Below the pieces are notes generated by a model, which was given only the letters and a program-made list of their open reading frames with translations, was not told the origin of the DNA and did no database searches. Below are positions 25,620 to 37,349 of a stretch of 64,000 nucleotides of DNA, one piece after another. The translations under genes and the position numbers were made by a program. The stretch covers positions 434,001-498,000 of the forward strand of contig NZ_SODU01000002.1 in NCBI RefSeq assembly GCF_004366075.1, read 5' to 3'. Origin of the DNA: Kribbella pratensis (GTDB taxonomy: Bacteria > Actinomycetota > Actinomycetes > Propionibacteriales > Kribbellaceae). The stretch's first letter is position 1. Every line of letters begins with the position of its first letter.

Positions 25620-26966
25620 ATGCGTACGCTCGTTGACGGCTTTCGCGAGATGGTCCACCTGATCGGAGATACCTTCCGGCTCTGGTGGAAGAACCTCCTG
25701 CCCATGACCACCTGGTGGCTCGCCGGCTTCGTCGGGTTCACGGTGTGCGCGCAGGGCGCGATCTGGCTGGCACAGCACCTGCACTCGAGTCTGGGCACCG
25801 GCCTGTTCGCGGTCGGCGTACTGCTGCAGATCACCGCGTCGGTCGGCATGATCCGGACCTGTGCGATGTCGCTCTACCGCTGGCGGGACGCGGCGAGCAA
25901 CGAGGCCGAGGAAACGTCCGACCCGACGCAGCGTGGCCTGCTGGAGTTGCTGGCGGTGACGCTGCTGCCGTTGGTCGCGGTCTGGTCGGCGTGGGGCTTC
26001 TTCGACGAACAGGTCAGTCAACTGAGCGCGACGTTCATGGTCCAGAACGGGACGCAGCCTGGCTCGTCCTTCTTCAAGCTCGGCAATCACAACTGGCACG
26101 GGTACTTGCCCGCGCTCGCCGTACTGCTGGTGCTGCGCCGGGTGTTCCAGGCCATCGACGACCGGTGGCCGAGCCGTCCGGTGAAGTTCGCCCAGGTCTG
26201 GGCCGAGGCCTTCTTCGTGCTGCTCACGTTCGTGATCACGCCGTTCGCGATCGGCCAGGGCAAGGAGTGGTTCAAGGACCGCTCGTTCTGGTACTGGTCG
26301 CTGGACTGGTGGGACGGCTTCAAGGGTTTCTTCGAGAAGATCCACATCCCGATCCCGGCCGGCATCGAGTTCCTCTGGGGCTTCTTCTGGGAGTCCCTCT
26401 GGCCGCTGTTCAAGCTGGGCGTCGCGGAGCCGCTGACGTGGCTGGCGATCACCACCGTGGTTTTCGGTCACCGCGTGCTCTCGGGCGGCGGTGTGTTCCG
26501 GGGTACGCGGCTGGAACGCCGACTCGGCGCGCACGTCGAGCAGCAGGAGGCGCCGCAGCGGGGCCGGCTGGTCGGCCTGACCTACAAGGCCCCGGACCTG
26601 CTGCTGGCGGGCGTGCGGGAGAAGTTCTACCCCGCGATCAACGCGTTCCGCCTCCTCGTCCGGGTCGGACCGGTGTTCCTCGGCGTGGTCTGCCTCGTCT
26701 ACACGTTCTGGGTGCTCGGTAACGACTGGGCGTTCGTGGTGTTCCAGCGGATGCTCGGCATCCACGGCCAGTACTGGGGCCTGATGAACCACGAGATCGC
26801 GAACCTGATCCAGCGGCTGCTGTTCGAGCCGCTGCGGATCGCGCTTCTGGCGGCCGCCTTCGACCTGTGCATCTCGGTCGGCAACGAGCGGCGCGCCGAG
26901 GCGGCGGCGATCGCCGAGGCCAAGGCGCCGCCGCCGGCCAAGCAGCCGGTTCCCGTGAACGCCTGA
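25620..26966 (+). CDS. Polytopic membrane protein of unknown function
   Basis: This 448-residue protein has about eight membrane segments, for example LLPMTTWWLAGFVGFTVC, LLELLAVTLLPLVAVWSAWG, AFFVLLTFVITPFAIG, PVFLGVVCLVYTFWVLG and a late helix around RIALLAAAFDLCISVG. It has many Trp/Phe residues in the loops and an Ala/Pro/Lys tail. No family recognised. The ATG has AGGA nine bases upstream. It follows dciA by 48 bases and is convergent with the next operon. Confidence 0.75.
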   Translation: MRTLVDGFREMVHLIGDTFRLWWKNLLPMTTWWLAGFVGFTVCAQGAIWLAQHLHSSLGTGLFAVGVLLQITASVGMIRTCAMSLYRWRDAASNEAEETSDPTQRGLLELLAVTLLPLVAVWSAWGFFDEQVSQLSATFMVQNGTQPGSSFFKLGNHNWHGYLPALAVLLVLRRVFQAIDDRWPSRPVKFAQVWAEAFFVLLTFVITPFAIGQGKEWFKDRSFWYWSLDWWDGFKGFFEKIHIPIPAGIEFLWGFFWESLWPLFKLGVAEPLTWLAITTVVFGHRVLSGGGVFRGTRLERRLGAHVEQQEAPQRGRLVGLTYKAPDLLLAGVREKFYPAINAFRLLVRVGPVFLGVVCLVYTFWVLGNDWAFVVFQRMLGIHGQYWGLMNHEIANLIQRLLFEPLRIALLAAAFDLCISVGNERRAEAAAIAEAKAPPPAKQPVPVNA

Positions 26967-26978
26967 CCGCAGCCGCGG

Positions 26979-27536
26979 TCAGGGAGTGATCAGGACCCGC
27001 CGGTGGACGTAAAAGTCCTCGACGGTCAGGCCGATCAGGTTCGGTACGGCGCTCTTCGGGACGATGTAGACCTTGGCGACCTTCCCCGGCTTGTCGATCG
27101 TGAACGGGTGGTCGTCGTCGCCGCAGAAGGTCGGCAGCGGGTAGCCGGTCGCCAGGGTGTCGTCCCAGGTGTTGCCCTTGCTGTCCCGCAGCAGCGCGTC
27201 ACAGCTGAATCCCCGGTCGTCGAGGTGGAGTCCCTTGCGTGGCGTCACGGTGAGCGTGGCCAGCACGAAGATCGACCCGGCCGGTGCGTCGAGCTGGATC
27301 GCCTCGCCGTCCTCGTTCAGGATCGACGTGTAGGCCTTCATCGAGTCCAGTTTCCACTCGATGTCCTGGACCGTGACCGGGCCTTGGCTGACGACCTCGT
27401 CGATCCGTCCCTGGTTGTAGATCCGCTCGCCGTCGCTCAGATACGGATGGAGCACGGTGAACGTCCCCACGCCCAGCAGGGCGATCAGCAAAGCGATCTG
27501 AACGGCCAGCCGGCTCGCCCGGCTCGCGAGGTTCAC
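26979..27536 (-). CDS. Membrane-anchored extracytoplasmic protein, third gene of unassigned operon
   Basis: This 185-residue protein has one N-terminal helix (RLAVQIALLIALLGVGTFTVL). The exported domain is predicted to be rich in strands (GSIFVLATLTVTPRKGLHLD, FSCDALLRDSKGNTW, GKVAKVYIVPKSAVPNLIGL) and has two Cys. The alternation resembles DUF4352-like immunoglobulin-type domains, but I cannot assign a family. The GTG start overlaps the previous gene's stop by 4 bp. Confidence 0.72.
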   Translation of the reverse strand: MNLASRASRLAVQIALLIALLGVGTFTVLHPYLSDGERIYNQGRIDEVVSQGPVTVQDIEWKLDSMKAYTSILNEDGEAIQLDAPAGSIFVLATLTVTPRKGLHLDDRGFSCDALLRDSKGNTWDDTLATGYPLPTFCGDDDHPFTIDKPGKVAKVYIVPKSAVPNLIGLTVEDFYVHRRVLITP

Positions 27537-28141
27537 GACGCCACCCGGGTGACGTCGTCGTTGACGACGTACTGGTCGACGGCGCCGTCGACCATCTGCT
27601 GGGCGATGGCCTCGGTCGGGACACCCAGGTCGACGCGGATCTCGGAGTTGTACACGTTGAAGAACATGGTGGGCTTGAGTCTCAGGGTCAGGCCCTTCAG
27701 ATCGGCCGGGTTGGCCTCGAAGACGACGGTCCCGGTGCTCGCGAAGCCGGCGTCGGGAAAGTCGATTCGGCTCTCGCTGGGGTCGCTGACCTTCTGGTAC
27801 ACGCTGCCCCCGTCGGTGATCAGCGTCGGGGTGAACGAATCGGGGTCCTTCACGCCGCGGATCGCGTCCCATTCGACCGCCACGAAGACGCCGTTGGTGT
27901 CGAACGGCTTGTCGTCGTCACCCGCATCGGCGCTGACGATCGATTTGGCGAACTTGATCCGGATGACCTTCATCGTCGACCCGCTGCCGGCGTACGGGAG
28001 CGCCTCACCGATGGTGCCGTGGACGACCTTCAGGTTCTGGTCTTCGCCGTAGACGTGGTCGGGGCCCGCCAGTCGGGTCACCCCGCCGAGGAGGACGAAC
28101 AGCAGGCCGACCAGGACGGTCGCCGGGCGGTAGAGCTTCAT
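27533..28141 (-). CDS. Secreted or membrane-anchored protein, second gene of unassigned operon
   Basis: This 202-residue protein has an N-terminal hydrophobic helix (ATVLVGLLFVLLGGVT) that could be a signal peptide or anchor. A strand-rich exported domain follows, with KVIRIKFAKSIVSA, GVFVAVEWDAIRGV, TGTVVFEANPADLKGLTLRL and FFNVYNSEIRVDL. The segment order resembles its two operon neighbours. Overlaps of 4 bp on both sides indicate translational coupling. Confidence 0.72.
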   Translation of the reverse strand: MKLYRPATVLVGLLFVLLGGVTRLAGPDHVYGEDQNLKVVHGTIGEALPYAGSGSTMKVIRIKFAKSIVSADAGDDDKPFDTNGVFVAVEWDAIRGVKDPDSFTPTLITDGGSVYQKVSDPSESRIDFPDAGFASTGTVVFEANPADLKGLTLRLKPTMFFNVYNSEIRVDLGVPTEAIAQQMVDGAVDQYVVNDDVTRVAS

Positions 28142-28773
28142 CGATTCTTCCCGTCGTCGACGACAACGGTCGGCTTGAGCCGTACGACGGCCGCCGCATC
28201 CTCGTTGTGCCAGTACGGCTTCTCGTTCAGTCCGAGCGAGCCGTTGTCACCCTCGTAGTGCTCCTGGAGGACCCCGATCTCGACGACGTCGGCAGTGAAG
28301 TCCGGATCGACGTCGAACTTGGTGCTGCACTCTTCCGGCGGCAGTCCGTAGACCAACTCCCAGTTCAGGCCGCCGTGGCAGTCACCGCCGTTGGACTCGA
28401 TCAGGTCCTTGCCCCCGCCCGGAACGAACTTGAGCAGGCGGCCGCTCACCGACTCGCTCTTCTGTTCCTCGGTGTCGATGTTCTTCGCGGTGAAGTACAC
28501 GCGCAGTGTTGTCTCGGCCTTGCTGTAGTCGGTCTTCGGCTTCCGGACGATCTCCGCCTTGGTGAAGTTGAACTCGAACCGGCCGGCCGTCACCGTCGCC
28601 GGGGCATCCAGGGTCGGGACCGTGCGGCCCTTCTTCTCCTTCCAGCCGCCGGTGGCCAGAATCACCAGGGCAGCCGCCACGATGAGGGCGATCAGCAGCA
28701 ACCAGATCCGCCGGTGCCGGTGAATCACCCGGTCGGCGATCATCGCGTCGATGACCTCGTCGAGACTTTCCAC
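28138..28773 (-). CDS. Membrane-anchored protein, first gene of unassigned operon
   Basis: This 211-residue protein has about 25 cytoplasmic residues, one helix (IWLLLIALIVAAALVILATGG) and an exported domain with VTAGRFEFNFTKAEIV, TTLRVYFTAKNIDTEEQK, a Cys pair (GDCHGG and EECSTK) and AAVVRLKPTVVV. The pattern again resembles telokin/DUF4352-like domains. The GTG start has AGGAT eight bases upstream. Three consecutive genes of the same design suggest one extracytoplasmic complex. Confidence 0.72.
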   Translation of the reverse strand: MESLDEVIDAMIADRVIHRHRRIWLLLIALIVAAALVILATGGWKEKKGRTVPTLDAPATVTAGRFEFNFTKAEIVRKPKTDYSKAETTLRVYFTAKNIDTEEQKSESVSGRLLKFVPGGGKDLIESNGGDCHGGLNWELVYGLPPEECSTKFDVDPDFTADVVEIGVLQEHYEGDNGSLGLNEKPYWHNEDAAAVVRLKPTVVVDDGKNR

Positions 28774-29127
28774 GGCTGCGATCCTAAGGGGCGGTGGGTG
28801 CGCGCCGGGCACCCGTCGTCCCGGGCCGCCTCGAACGGGCCTGAGCGGTCTGGACCGGTGAGTGCCGCAACGGTCAGTGGCGAAACAGCCGGAGGCCACT
28901 GAGTGCCCGTGAGCGCTTTCTGGCCCCCCACCCGCGAGAGGGGACATGGAGATGAGGGAGAAAAGACGCCCTGAGGTGAGTTTCGGGCGGCTGGTGGCAG
29001 GTTCTGCTTCGGTCGACGGGTAGAATGGACGGAGTAGAGCGAGCCGCACCTCTGCCATCACCGTGGAGGGCGGCTCAACTGTGCCGCGATGCCTCGCGAA
29101 CGCGGGGTCCGAGGAGGACAACAGCCG
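28774..29127. promoter_or_regulatory. Divergent leader between unassigned operon and gyrB
   Basis: This 354-bp gap contains an 8-bp-arm hairpin (TCAGTGGC 28,874-28,881; GCCACTGA 28,895-28,902). A plausible -10 hexamer TAGAAT at 29,021-29,026 has no clear -35 partner. It must carry promoters in both directions. No small gene with a credible start was seen. Confidence 0.4.
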
Positions 29128-31188
29128 GTGACCGACGAGCCGACCGAGATCGACGCCAACCAGTCCGCCGACCCCATCGGCACCGCCGCAACCAGCGAGG
29201 AACTCCCCGCGTTGGTCGACGCCATCCCGTCGAACCTCGTTGAGCGCGAGTACGACGCGAGCGCGATCCAGGTGCTCGAGGGTCTGGACGCGGTGCGCAA
29301 GCGTCCGGGGATGTACATCGGGTCCACCGGTGAGCGCGGCCTGCACCACCTCGTCACCGAGGTGGTCGACAACGCCGTCGACGAGGCGATGGCCGGGTAC
29401 GGCGATCGGATCGTCGTCACCCTGCTGCCCGACGGCGCGGTCAGCGTCGAGGACAACGGCCGCGGTATTCCGGTCGACATCGTCGAGTCCGAGGGCAAGC
29501 CGGCCGTCACCGTCGTACTGACGGTCCTGCACGCCGGCGGCAAGTTCGGCGGCGGTGGCTACAAGGTGTCCGGTGGTCTGCACGGCGTCGGTGTGTCCGT
29601 CGTGAACGCGCTGTCCACCCGGCTCAAGGTCGACGTGCGGTTGAAGGGCAAGCTGTACACGCAGTCCTTCACGCACGGCGTCCCGGACGAGGACCTCGCC
29701 GAGATCGGTACGTCGGAGTCGAACGGGACGACCGTGACTTTCTGGGCGGACCCGGACGTATTCGAGACCACGACGTACTCGTACGAGACGCTGGCGACCC
29801 GGTTCCGCGAGATGGCCTTCCTGAACAAGGGCCTCGAGATCGTGATCCGGGACGAGCGTCCGGACCACACCGAGGACGGCCACCCGGTCGAGCAGTCCTT
29901 CAAGGCCGAGAACGGCCTGGTCGACTACGTGAAGTACCTGACCGGCATCCGCGAGACCGTGCATCGCGACGTGATCTCGTTCGAGGCCGCGGCCAACGGC
30001 GAGAACAGCATGAGCCTCGAGGTCGCGCTGCAGTGGAGCGGCTCGTTCCAGGAGTCGGTGCACACCTTCGCGAACGCGATCAACACGCACGAAGGCGGTA
30101 CCCACGAAGAGGGCTTCCGCGCCGCTCTCACCTCACTGGTCAACTCGTTCGGCGAGGACCAGGGCATGATCAAGAAGAAGGAGGACAGACTTACCGGTGA
30201 CGACATCCGGGAAGGTCTGACCGCGATCATCTCGGTCAAGCTCGCCGAGCCGCAGTTCGAGGGCCAGACGAAGACCAAGCTCGGCAACACCGAGGTGAAG
30301 GGCTTCGTCCAGCGAGTCGTGAACGACCGGCTCGGCGCGTGGTTCGAGCAGAACCCGGCCGAGGGTCGCGAGATCATCCGCAAGGCGACCGCCGCGGCGA
30401 GCGCCCGGATCGCGGCCCGCAAGGCCCGCGACCTGGCCCGCAACCGCAAGGGCCTGCTGGGTGGCGGCGGCCTGCCGGGCAAGCTGGCCGACTGCCAGTC
30501 GACCAACCCGGAAGAGTGCGAGGTCTACATCGTCGAGGGTGACTCGGCGGGCGGCTCCGCGAAGGGCGGCCGGGACCCGAAGTTCCAGGCCATCCTGCCG
30601 ATCCGGGGCAAGATCCTGAACGTCGAGAAGGCCCGGATCGACAAGGTCCTGCAGAACAACGAGGTCCAGGCGATCATCTCCGCGCTCGGCACCGGGATCC
30701 ACGAGGACTTCGACGAGGAGAAGCTGCGGTACCACAAGATCGTGATCATGGCCGACGCCGACGTCGACGGTCAGCACATCCGGACGCTGCTGCTGACGCT
30801 GCTGTTCCGCTTCATGCGCCCGCTGATCGAGCGCGGTCACGTGTACGCCGCGCAGCCGCCGCTGTACAAGATCCGCTGGAGCAACGGGCCCGACGAGCTC
30901 GCGTACACCGACCGTGAGCGCGACGGACTGCTCGAGGCCGGCTACGAGGCGGGCAAGAAGCTGCCCAAGGAGAACCCGATCCAGCGCTACAAGGGTCTGG
31001 GCGAGATGAACGCGAACGAGCTGTGGGACACCACGATGGACCCGGCCAACCGCGTGCTGCTGCAGATCACGCTGGACGACGCGATCCGTGCCGACGAGAC
31101 GTTCCAGACGCTGATGGGCGACGACATCGAGGCGCGGCGCAGTTTCATCCAGCGCAACGCCAAGGACGTCCGCTTCCTCGACATCTGA
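29128..31188 (+). CDS. gyrB: DNA gyrase subunit B
   Basis: This 686-residue type IIA topoisomerase ATPase subunit has a GHKL ATP site ([43 protein letters not shown]), a transducer domain, and the Toprim domain with [15 protein letters not shown] and [10 protein letters not shown]. The C-terminal domain ends [14 protein letters not shown] chose the GTG ten bases after AGGAGG; an ATG 39 bases upstream has no ribosome-binding site. Confidence 0.97.
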   Translation: MTDEPTEIDANQSADPIGTAATSEELPALVDAIPSNLVEREYDASAIQVLEGLDAVRKRPGMYIGSTGERGLHHLVTEVVDNAVDEAMAGYGDRIVVTLLPDGAVSVEDNGRGIPVDIVESEGKPAVTVVLTVLHAGGKFGGGGYKVSGGLHGVGVSVVNALSTRLKVDVRLKGKLYTQSFTHGVPDEDLAEIGTSESNGTTVTFWADPDVFETTTYSYETLATRFREMAFLNKGLEIVIRDERPDHTEDGHPVEQSFKAENGLVDYVKYLTGIRETVHRDVISFEAAANGENSMSLEVALQWSGSFQESVHTFANAINTHEGGTHEEGFRAALTSLVNSFGEDQGMIKKKEDRLTGDDIREGLTAIISVKLAEPQFEGQTKTKLGNTEVKGFVQRVVNDRLGAWFEQNPAEGREIIRKATAAASARIAARKARDLARNRKGLLGGGGLPGKLADCQSTNPEECEVYIVEGDSAGGSAKGGRDPKFQAILPIRGKILNVEKARIDKVLQNNEVQAIISALGTGIHEDFDEEKLRYHKIVIMADADVDGQHIRTLLLTLLFRFMRPLIERGHVYAAQPPLYKIRWSNGPDELAYTDRERDGLLEAGYEAGKKLPKENPIQRYKGLGEMNANELWDTTMDPANRVLLQITLDDAIRADETFQTLMGDDIEARRSFIQRNAKDVRFLDI

Positions 31189-31233
31189 TCTCGCCGCTGC
31201 TCACCGACGTACTGATCTGAACGGGACTTTTTC

Positions 31234-33890
<2,657 letters not shown>

Positions 33891-33891
<1 letters not shown>

Positions 33892-34748
33892 TGACCAACC
33901 GCGCGAGGCCGACATGGCCTGAAGGTGCGGCCGACAGCTCCAAATCCCAGCGCGCCGCGCAGGGTGGGAAGCCGTCAGCTGCCCCGGCCAACCCGGCTTC
34001 CAACGGTCGTTCCAACGGCGTTCCCGGCGCCGGCGGCCAACGGACAGGTACACCGAACGGCCAGCGGCCGTCCGAGTACCGCCCGCAGGCACGCCCCGGT
34101 ACGCCGGGTGTCGCGCCGGTGCGTCCGCAGCAGCCGGCCCCGAGCACGCCGGGCCGCCCCGAGCCGTGGTCGCCTCCGTCGACAACCACGCCCGCCGCCG
34201 GCACCCCGTCGTACGAGGGGAACGAGGCGAAGACCGAGTCGTTCGGTGACCGGATGAACTCGGCGCGTCAGGCCGTCCTGGACAAGGCCGCCGCGGTGAA
34301 GTCCGACAAGGCCGAGCGTGCCGAGGCCAAGCAGGAGCGGCACGCACAGAAGGACGCCAAGGCGTCGGGCCGGCCACAGACGCGCAAGGCGCGGCTGCGG
34401 ATGTCCCGGATCGACCCGTGGTCGGTGATGAAGACGGCGTTCCTGCTGGCGATCGCATTCGGCATCGTGACCTGGGTCGCGGTCTTCATCGTCTGGTCCG
34501 CGATCGGCGCGGCCGGGGTGTTCGACAACATCAACTCGACCGTCCAGGAGGTCCTCGGGACGCCGGCGGGTGAACCGTTCCGGGTCGAGAACTACGTCAA
34601 CACCGGCAAGGTGATGGGTTTCACCACGCTGCTCGCGTGCGCCGACGTACTGATCATCACGGCACTCGCGACCCTCGGATCGTTCCTCTACAACATCGCC
34701 GCCACGCTCCTCGGCGGCCTCGAAGTCACGCTGGCGTCGGAGGACTGA
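33891..34748 (+). CDS. DUF3566 membrane protein
   Basis: This 285-residue protein has about 155 disordered Pro/Ala/Arg-rich residues, then a basic stretch (TRKARLRMSRIDPWSVMK). A two-helix DUF3566 domain follows (TAFLLAIAFGIVTWVAVFIVW and GFTTLLACADVLIITALATL). The family sits downstream of gyrA throughout actinobacteria; its role is unknown. The ATG shares one base with the gyrA stop codon. Confidence 0.9.
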
Positions 34749-34855
34749 CCGGGATTTTGTGCTCTGGCCGGGGCTACTGTGGGCCCGGCCGGAACCGGTT
34801 TGGGAGTAGGGCACTTGGTGCGGTAATCTCTCCCGGGTTCGACACCGCAGTACGC

Positions 34856-34929
34856 GGGCCTATAGCTCAGACGGTTAGAGCGCTGCCCTGATAAGGCAGA
34901 GGTCACTGGTTCAAGTCCAGTTAGGCCCA
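34856..34929 (+). tRNA. tRNA-Ile (GAT)
   Basis: A 74-base cloverleaf: acceptor GGGCCTA/TAGGCCC, anticodon loop CTGATAA (anticodon GAT), T-arm CTGGTTCAAGTCCAG. CCA is not encoded. A T-run (CTTTTTG) follows at once and may serve as terminator. Position after gyrA is typical. Confidence 0.97.
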
Positions 34930-34963
34930 CTTTTTGTTTCGAAGCCCGATCCAAGGAGTCCCA

Positions 34964-35095
34964 GTGCTGCGAAAGATCATGCTGGTGCTGCTGGCCGGCG
35001 TCGGCGGATACTTCGTCTACAAGAAGACCCAGCAGTCCCGCGCCGAGAAGGACCTCTGGGCCGAGGTCGCCGACCCGGTAACCCCGGGCCACTGA
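34964..35095 (+). CDS. DLW-39 family small membrane protein
   Basis: A 43-residue protein: one hydrophobic helix (KIMLVLLAGVGGYFVYKK), a charged linker and the family hallmark DLWAEVADPV. The GTG start is five bases after AAGGAG. This actinobacterial family has no known role; the gene sits between two tRNA genes and may be expressed from a gyrase or tRNA-region transcript. Confidence 0.88.
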   Translation: MLRKIMLVLLAGVGGYFVYKKTQQSRAEKDLWAEVADPVTPGH

Positions 35096-35105
35096 CCACC
35101 CCAAC

Positions 35106-35181
35106 GGGGGCGTAGCTCAACTGGCAGAGCACTGCCTTTGCAAGGCAGGGGTTAGGGGTTCAAGTCCCCTCGTCTCCACCA
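35106..35181 (+). tRNA. tRNA-Ala (TGC)
   Basis: A 76-base gene including an encoded CCA. Acceptor GGGGGCG pairs with CGTCTCC (two G-U pairs), anticodon stem CTGCC/GGCAG with loop TTTGCAA (anticodon TGC), T-arm AGGGGTTCAAGTCCCCT. Its 3' half is duplicated at 36,470. Confidence 0.97.
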
Positions 35182-35324
35182 AGAGTCGGTTGCTCCCGAG
35201 CAACCGACTTTCGTGCGTACGGCGCCGCAGCGCTCCAGGCAAACTGTGGTCAGCCCACTGCGGTGCTACGGGCCGCTCCTCCGTCGCCGTCCCCCGCGCC
35301 GCTCCCACCCACCCCGCGCTCAGC
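35137..35324 (+). repeat. Direct repeat, copy 1 (tRNA-Ala 3' half plus flank)
   Basis: Begins in the tRNA-Ala anticodon loop and continues about 145 bp past the gene. The 35 bases 35,145-35,179 are identical to 36,478-36,512, and downstream blocks (TTTCGTGCGTAC; CGGTGCTACGGGC; CGCGCCGCTCCCACCCACCC) recur with gaps. The stretch 35,182-35,607 otherwise contains no gene. Confidence 0.9.
35184..35209 (+). terminator. Hairpin terminator after tRNA-Ala
   Basis: Perfect 12-bp arms AGTCGGTTGCTC / GAGCAACCGACT with a minimal centre, followed by TTTCG. It lies three bases past the encoded CCA. This stem is exactly what is missing from the second copy of the flanking repeat. Confidence 0.85.
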
Positions 35325-35607
35325 GCGCGTCGACCGCCCCGCACCACGCGATCCCGCACCGCTCGAAGCAGCTTGTGAACCCCGGATCGCCCCGCGCCCG
35401 CCGGCCGCATCGCCGACCAGACCACCGACGTACAGGCCGCCCGAGATCGGACCCGCCAGCATCGGCGACGCCAACAAGCCCGGCAAGTCCGACGACCTAA
35501 CCGTCGCCGGAGCCGATGCCGTCCTCGCCTGGCCGACGAACGGATCGCTGCACTGATCACGCGACCCCAACTGCCTGGAGCCGACGTCCTCGGCGTCTGA
35601 CCGTCGG

Positions 35608-36318
35608 CTAGCCCCGTGTGGAGTCCGCGGCCGGGCGAGTTGGATGCAGCACCATGTGGGAGTTCTCTCTCGTGGCCAACATGATGAATGAGAACGCATT
35701 CAGATCCAGGCAGAGGTCCACGTCGTCCGGATGGATGCCCTCGTAGCCCTGCAGCACGCCGTCATTCAGTCTGGCAGCCGCAGTGGAGTTCCTCGCACGT
35801 TCGATGTACGGCGCTGCCTGAACCACCGAGGCTGTTACTCGCTCTGCGATGTACTCCGCGCACGCCAAGTCTTCCTCGGCATGGCCACCGTCACCGGTAA
35901 CAACGAATGTCACCTCGTCGGGCCGATGATCAAGTAGGAAGAGGGCTGTGGCATCTGCGACGACAAAGCTCGCGCACAAGACGACGTCGGCATCGGCCAC
36001 CGAGAGAGCGCCAACAGTCCCCGCCGTGGTCTTCTGAATGACCGTCCGACCTTGAAGGTCGACTGATCGCAGCAGCCCAGGGGAGTTCACTAGGTCAAAG
36101 CCCGGTAGTGGCGCACCATCCTGCAACGCCAGCCAGTCCGGATGCCGAGTCTTCAGCTCGCGAGCGGAAGCCAATGTCTCCGCAAAGACGATCCTCTGTG
36201 CACCTCGGGCGAACGCCCACGCAGCGACCGTGAATGCTCGCATCACATCGATCACGACGGCGGTCTTCGGCGCCTCGCGGATGTCATCGATACCAACGAA
36301 GGTCGAACGCACGGGCAC
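35608..36318 (-). CDS. 2-phosphosulfolactate phosphatase-like protein (ComB family)
   Basis: About 236 residues with ComB-family features: [20 protein letters not shown], a substrate region [13 protein letters not shown] (family RTTNGT), [19 protein letters not shown] and a C-terminal [11 protein letters not shown]. ComB hydrolyses phosphosulfolactate in coenzyme M synthesis, but actinobacterial relatives occur without that pathway, so the substrate is open. The GTG start is weakly supported; the frame stays open 60 bases further upstream. It is enclosed by the two tRNA-Ala repeats, with lower third-position GC than core genes. Confidence 0.72.
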   Translation of the reverse strand: MPVRSTFVGIDDIREAPKTAVVIDVMRAFTVAAWAFARGAQRIVFAETLASARELKTRHPDWLALQDGAPLPGFDLVNSPGLLRSVDLQGRTVIQKTTAGTVGALSVADADVVLCASFVVADATALFLLDHRPDEVTFVVTGDGGHAEEDLACAEYIAERVTASVVQAAPYIERARNSTAAARLNDGVLQGYEGIHPDDVDLCLDLNAFSFIMLATRENSHMVLHPTRPAADSTRG

Positions 36319-36469
36319 ATCATGCCTCGATATCCGGCCGCAGCAGGCCGTGCCTTCCACGTGCCCTAAGGAGAACATGCGATCGGGCTCGACCGGTCAC
36401 TCATGGTGGAGCCGGTCGAGCCCGGGCTCAGCGAGCTAGCGCTCAGCCAGCGGGAGCGCCACAACCGCT

Positions 36470-36604
36470 TTTGCAAAGCAGGGGTTAGGGGTTCAAGTCC
36501 CCTCGTCTCCACTTTCGTGCGTACTTTGGGCAGCCCATCGCGGTGCTACGGGCGGCTCCTCCGGCGCCGTCCTCCGCGCCGCTCCCACCCACCCCGCGCT
36601 TAGC
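36470..36604 (+). repeat. Direct repeat, copy 2 (tRNA-Ala 3' half pseudo-copy)
   Basis: Carries the anticodon loop, variable and T arms and acceptor 3' strand of tRNA-Ala, then the same downstream flank as copy 1, but lacks 29 bases (35,180-35,208 in copy 1) that hold the terminator stem. The upstream half is unrelated to tRNA-Ala and cannot form the acceptor stem, so this is not a functional tRNA. The 330-bp gap 36,319-36,648 holds nothing else recognisable. Confidence 0.9.
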
Positions 36605-36648
36605 CCGCACTTGTCGAAGGAGCAGACAAGCAGTGAAGGAATCGCGCT

Positions 36649-37212
36649 TTACCGCCTCGTCTCGTATCTGGTCAGGAGCACGTCGCCGGGGAACGTTCGT
36701 GTCTCCACCAGGTTCAGGTTCACCCAGCTGTCCAGCGTGCTGAAGAACGGTTTGCCGCCGCCCACCAGCACCGGATGGGTGACGATCTCGTACTCGTCGA
36801 TCAGCCCGGCCCGCATGGCCGCCGCAGCGAGCGTGGCGCCACCGACCCTCATCGGCTCGCCGTCGCCGGCCTTGAGTCGGGTGATCTCCGCGACAGCGTC
36901 GCCGGTGACCAGGCGGGTGTTCCAGTCGACCTTGTCGATCGTCGAGGAGAACACCACCTTCGGCGTGTCCCGCCAGTTCCGCGCGAACTCGATCTGCGCC
37001 GGGGTGGCGTCGGGCTGCTGGTCGCCGGTCGGCCAGTGGGAACTCATCGCCTCCCACAGCCTGCGCCCGTACATCAACAGCCCGATCGCCAACTCCTGCT
37101 CGAGCCACCACTGAAACAGCTCGTCGCTCGGCACGCCCCAGCCGATGTCGTCACCGGGCGCGGCGATGTAGCCGTCCAGCGTCAGGTTCATGCCGTAGAC
37201 CAGTTTCCGCAT
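36649..37212 (-). CDS. Dihydrofolate reductase-family protein (RibD_C fold)
   Basis: This 187-residue protein starts RKLVYGMNLTLDGYIAAPGD and contains LLMYGRRLWEAM, VVFSSTIDKVDWNTRLV, MRVGGATLAAAAMRAGLIDE and PVLVGGGKPFF. This is the YyaP/YwjB-like branch of DHFR-fold reductases, widespread in actinobacteria with unknown substrates. AGGAAGG precedes the ATG. Confidence 0.88.
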   Translation of the reverse strand: MRKLVYGMNLTLDGYIAAPGDDIGWGVPSDELFQWWLEQELAIGLLMYGRRLWEAMSSHWPTGDQQPDATPAQIEFARNWRDTPKVVFSSTIDKVDWNTRLVTGDAVAEITRLKAGDGEPMRVGGATLAAAAMRAGLIDEYEIVTHPVLVGGGKPFFSTLDSWVNLNLVETRTFPGDVLLTRYETRR

Positions 37213-37349
37213 GGCGCCATACCTTCCTGTCAGTCCGGAGGCCCTTCTCCGGCCGCCCGTCACCCCTACTACGAACGCCCCACTCCGGATCCGACAGTTC
37301 GGCGGTAGATATTCGTGCTCGATGCGTGCAGCCGGTCCACCCTGGCGGG

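Noticed and set aside
25611-26792. Long minus-strand frame opposite the 448-residue membrane protein
   Set aside because: Shadow frame; Arg/Glu/His-rich, no start signal, and the plus-strand frame has clear membrane segments.
35117-35560. Minus-strand protein ending in ETRGLEPLTPALQRQCSAS
   Set aside because: Antisense translation of tRNA-Ala; a well-known spurious product.
36420-36513. Second functional tRNA-Ala
   Set aside because: The 5' acceptor strand does not pair with the duplicated 3' strand; only the 3' half is real.
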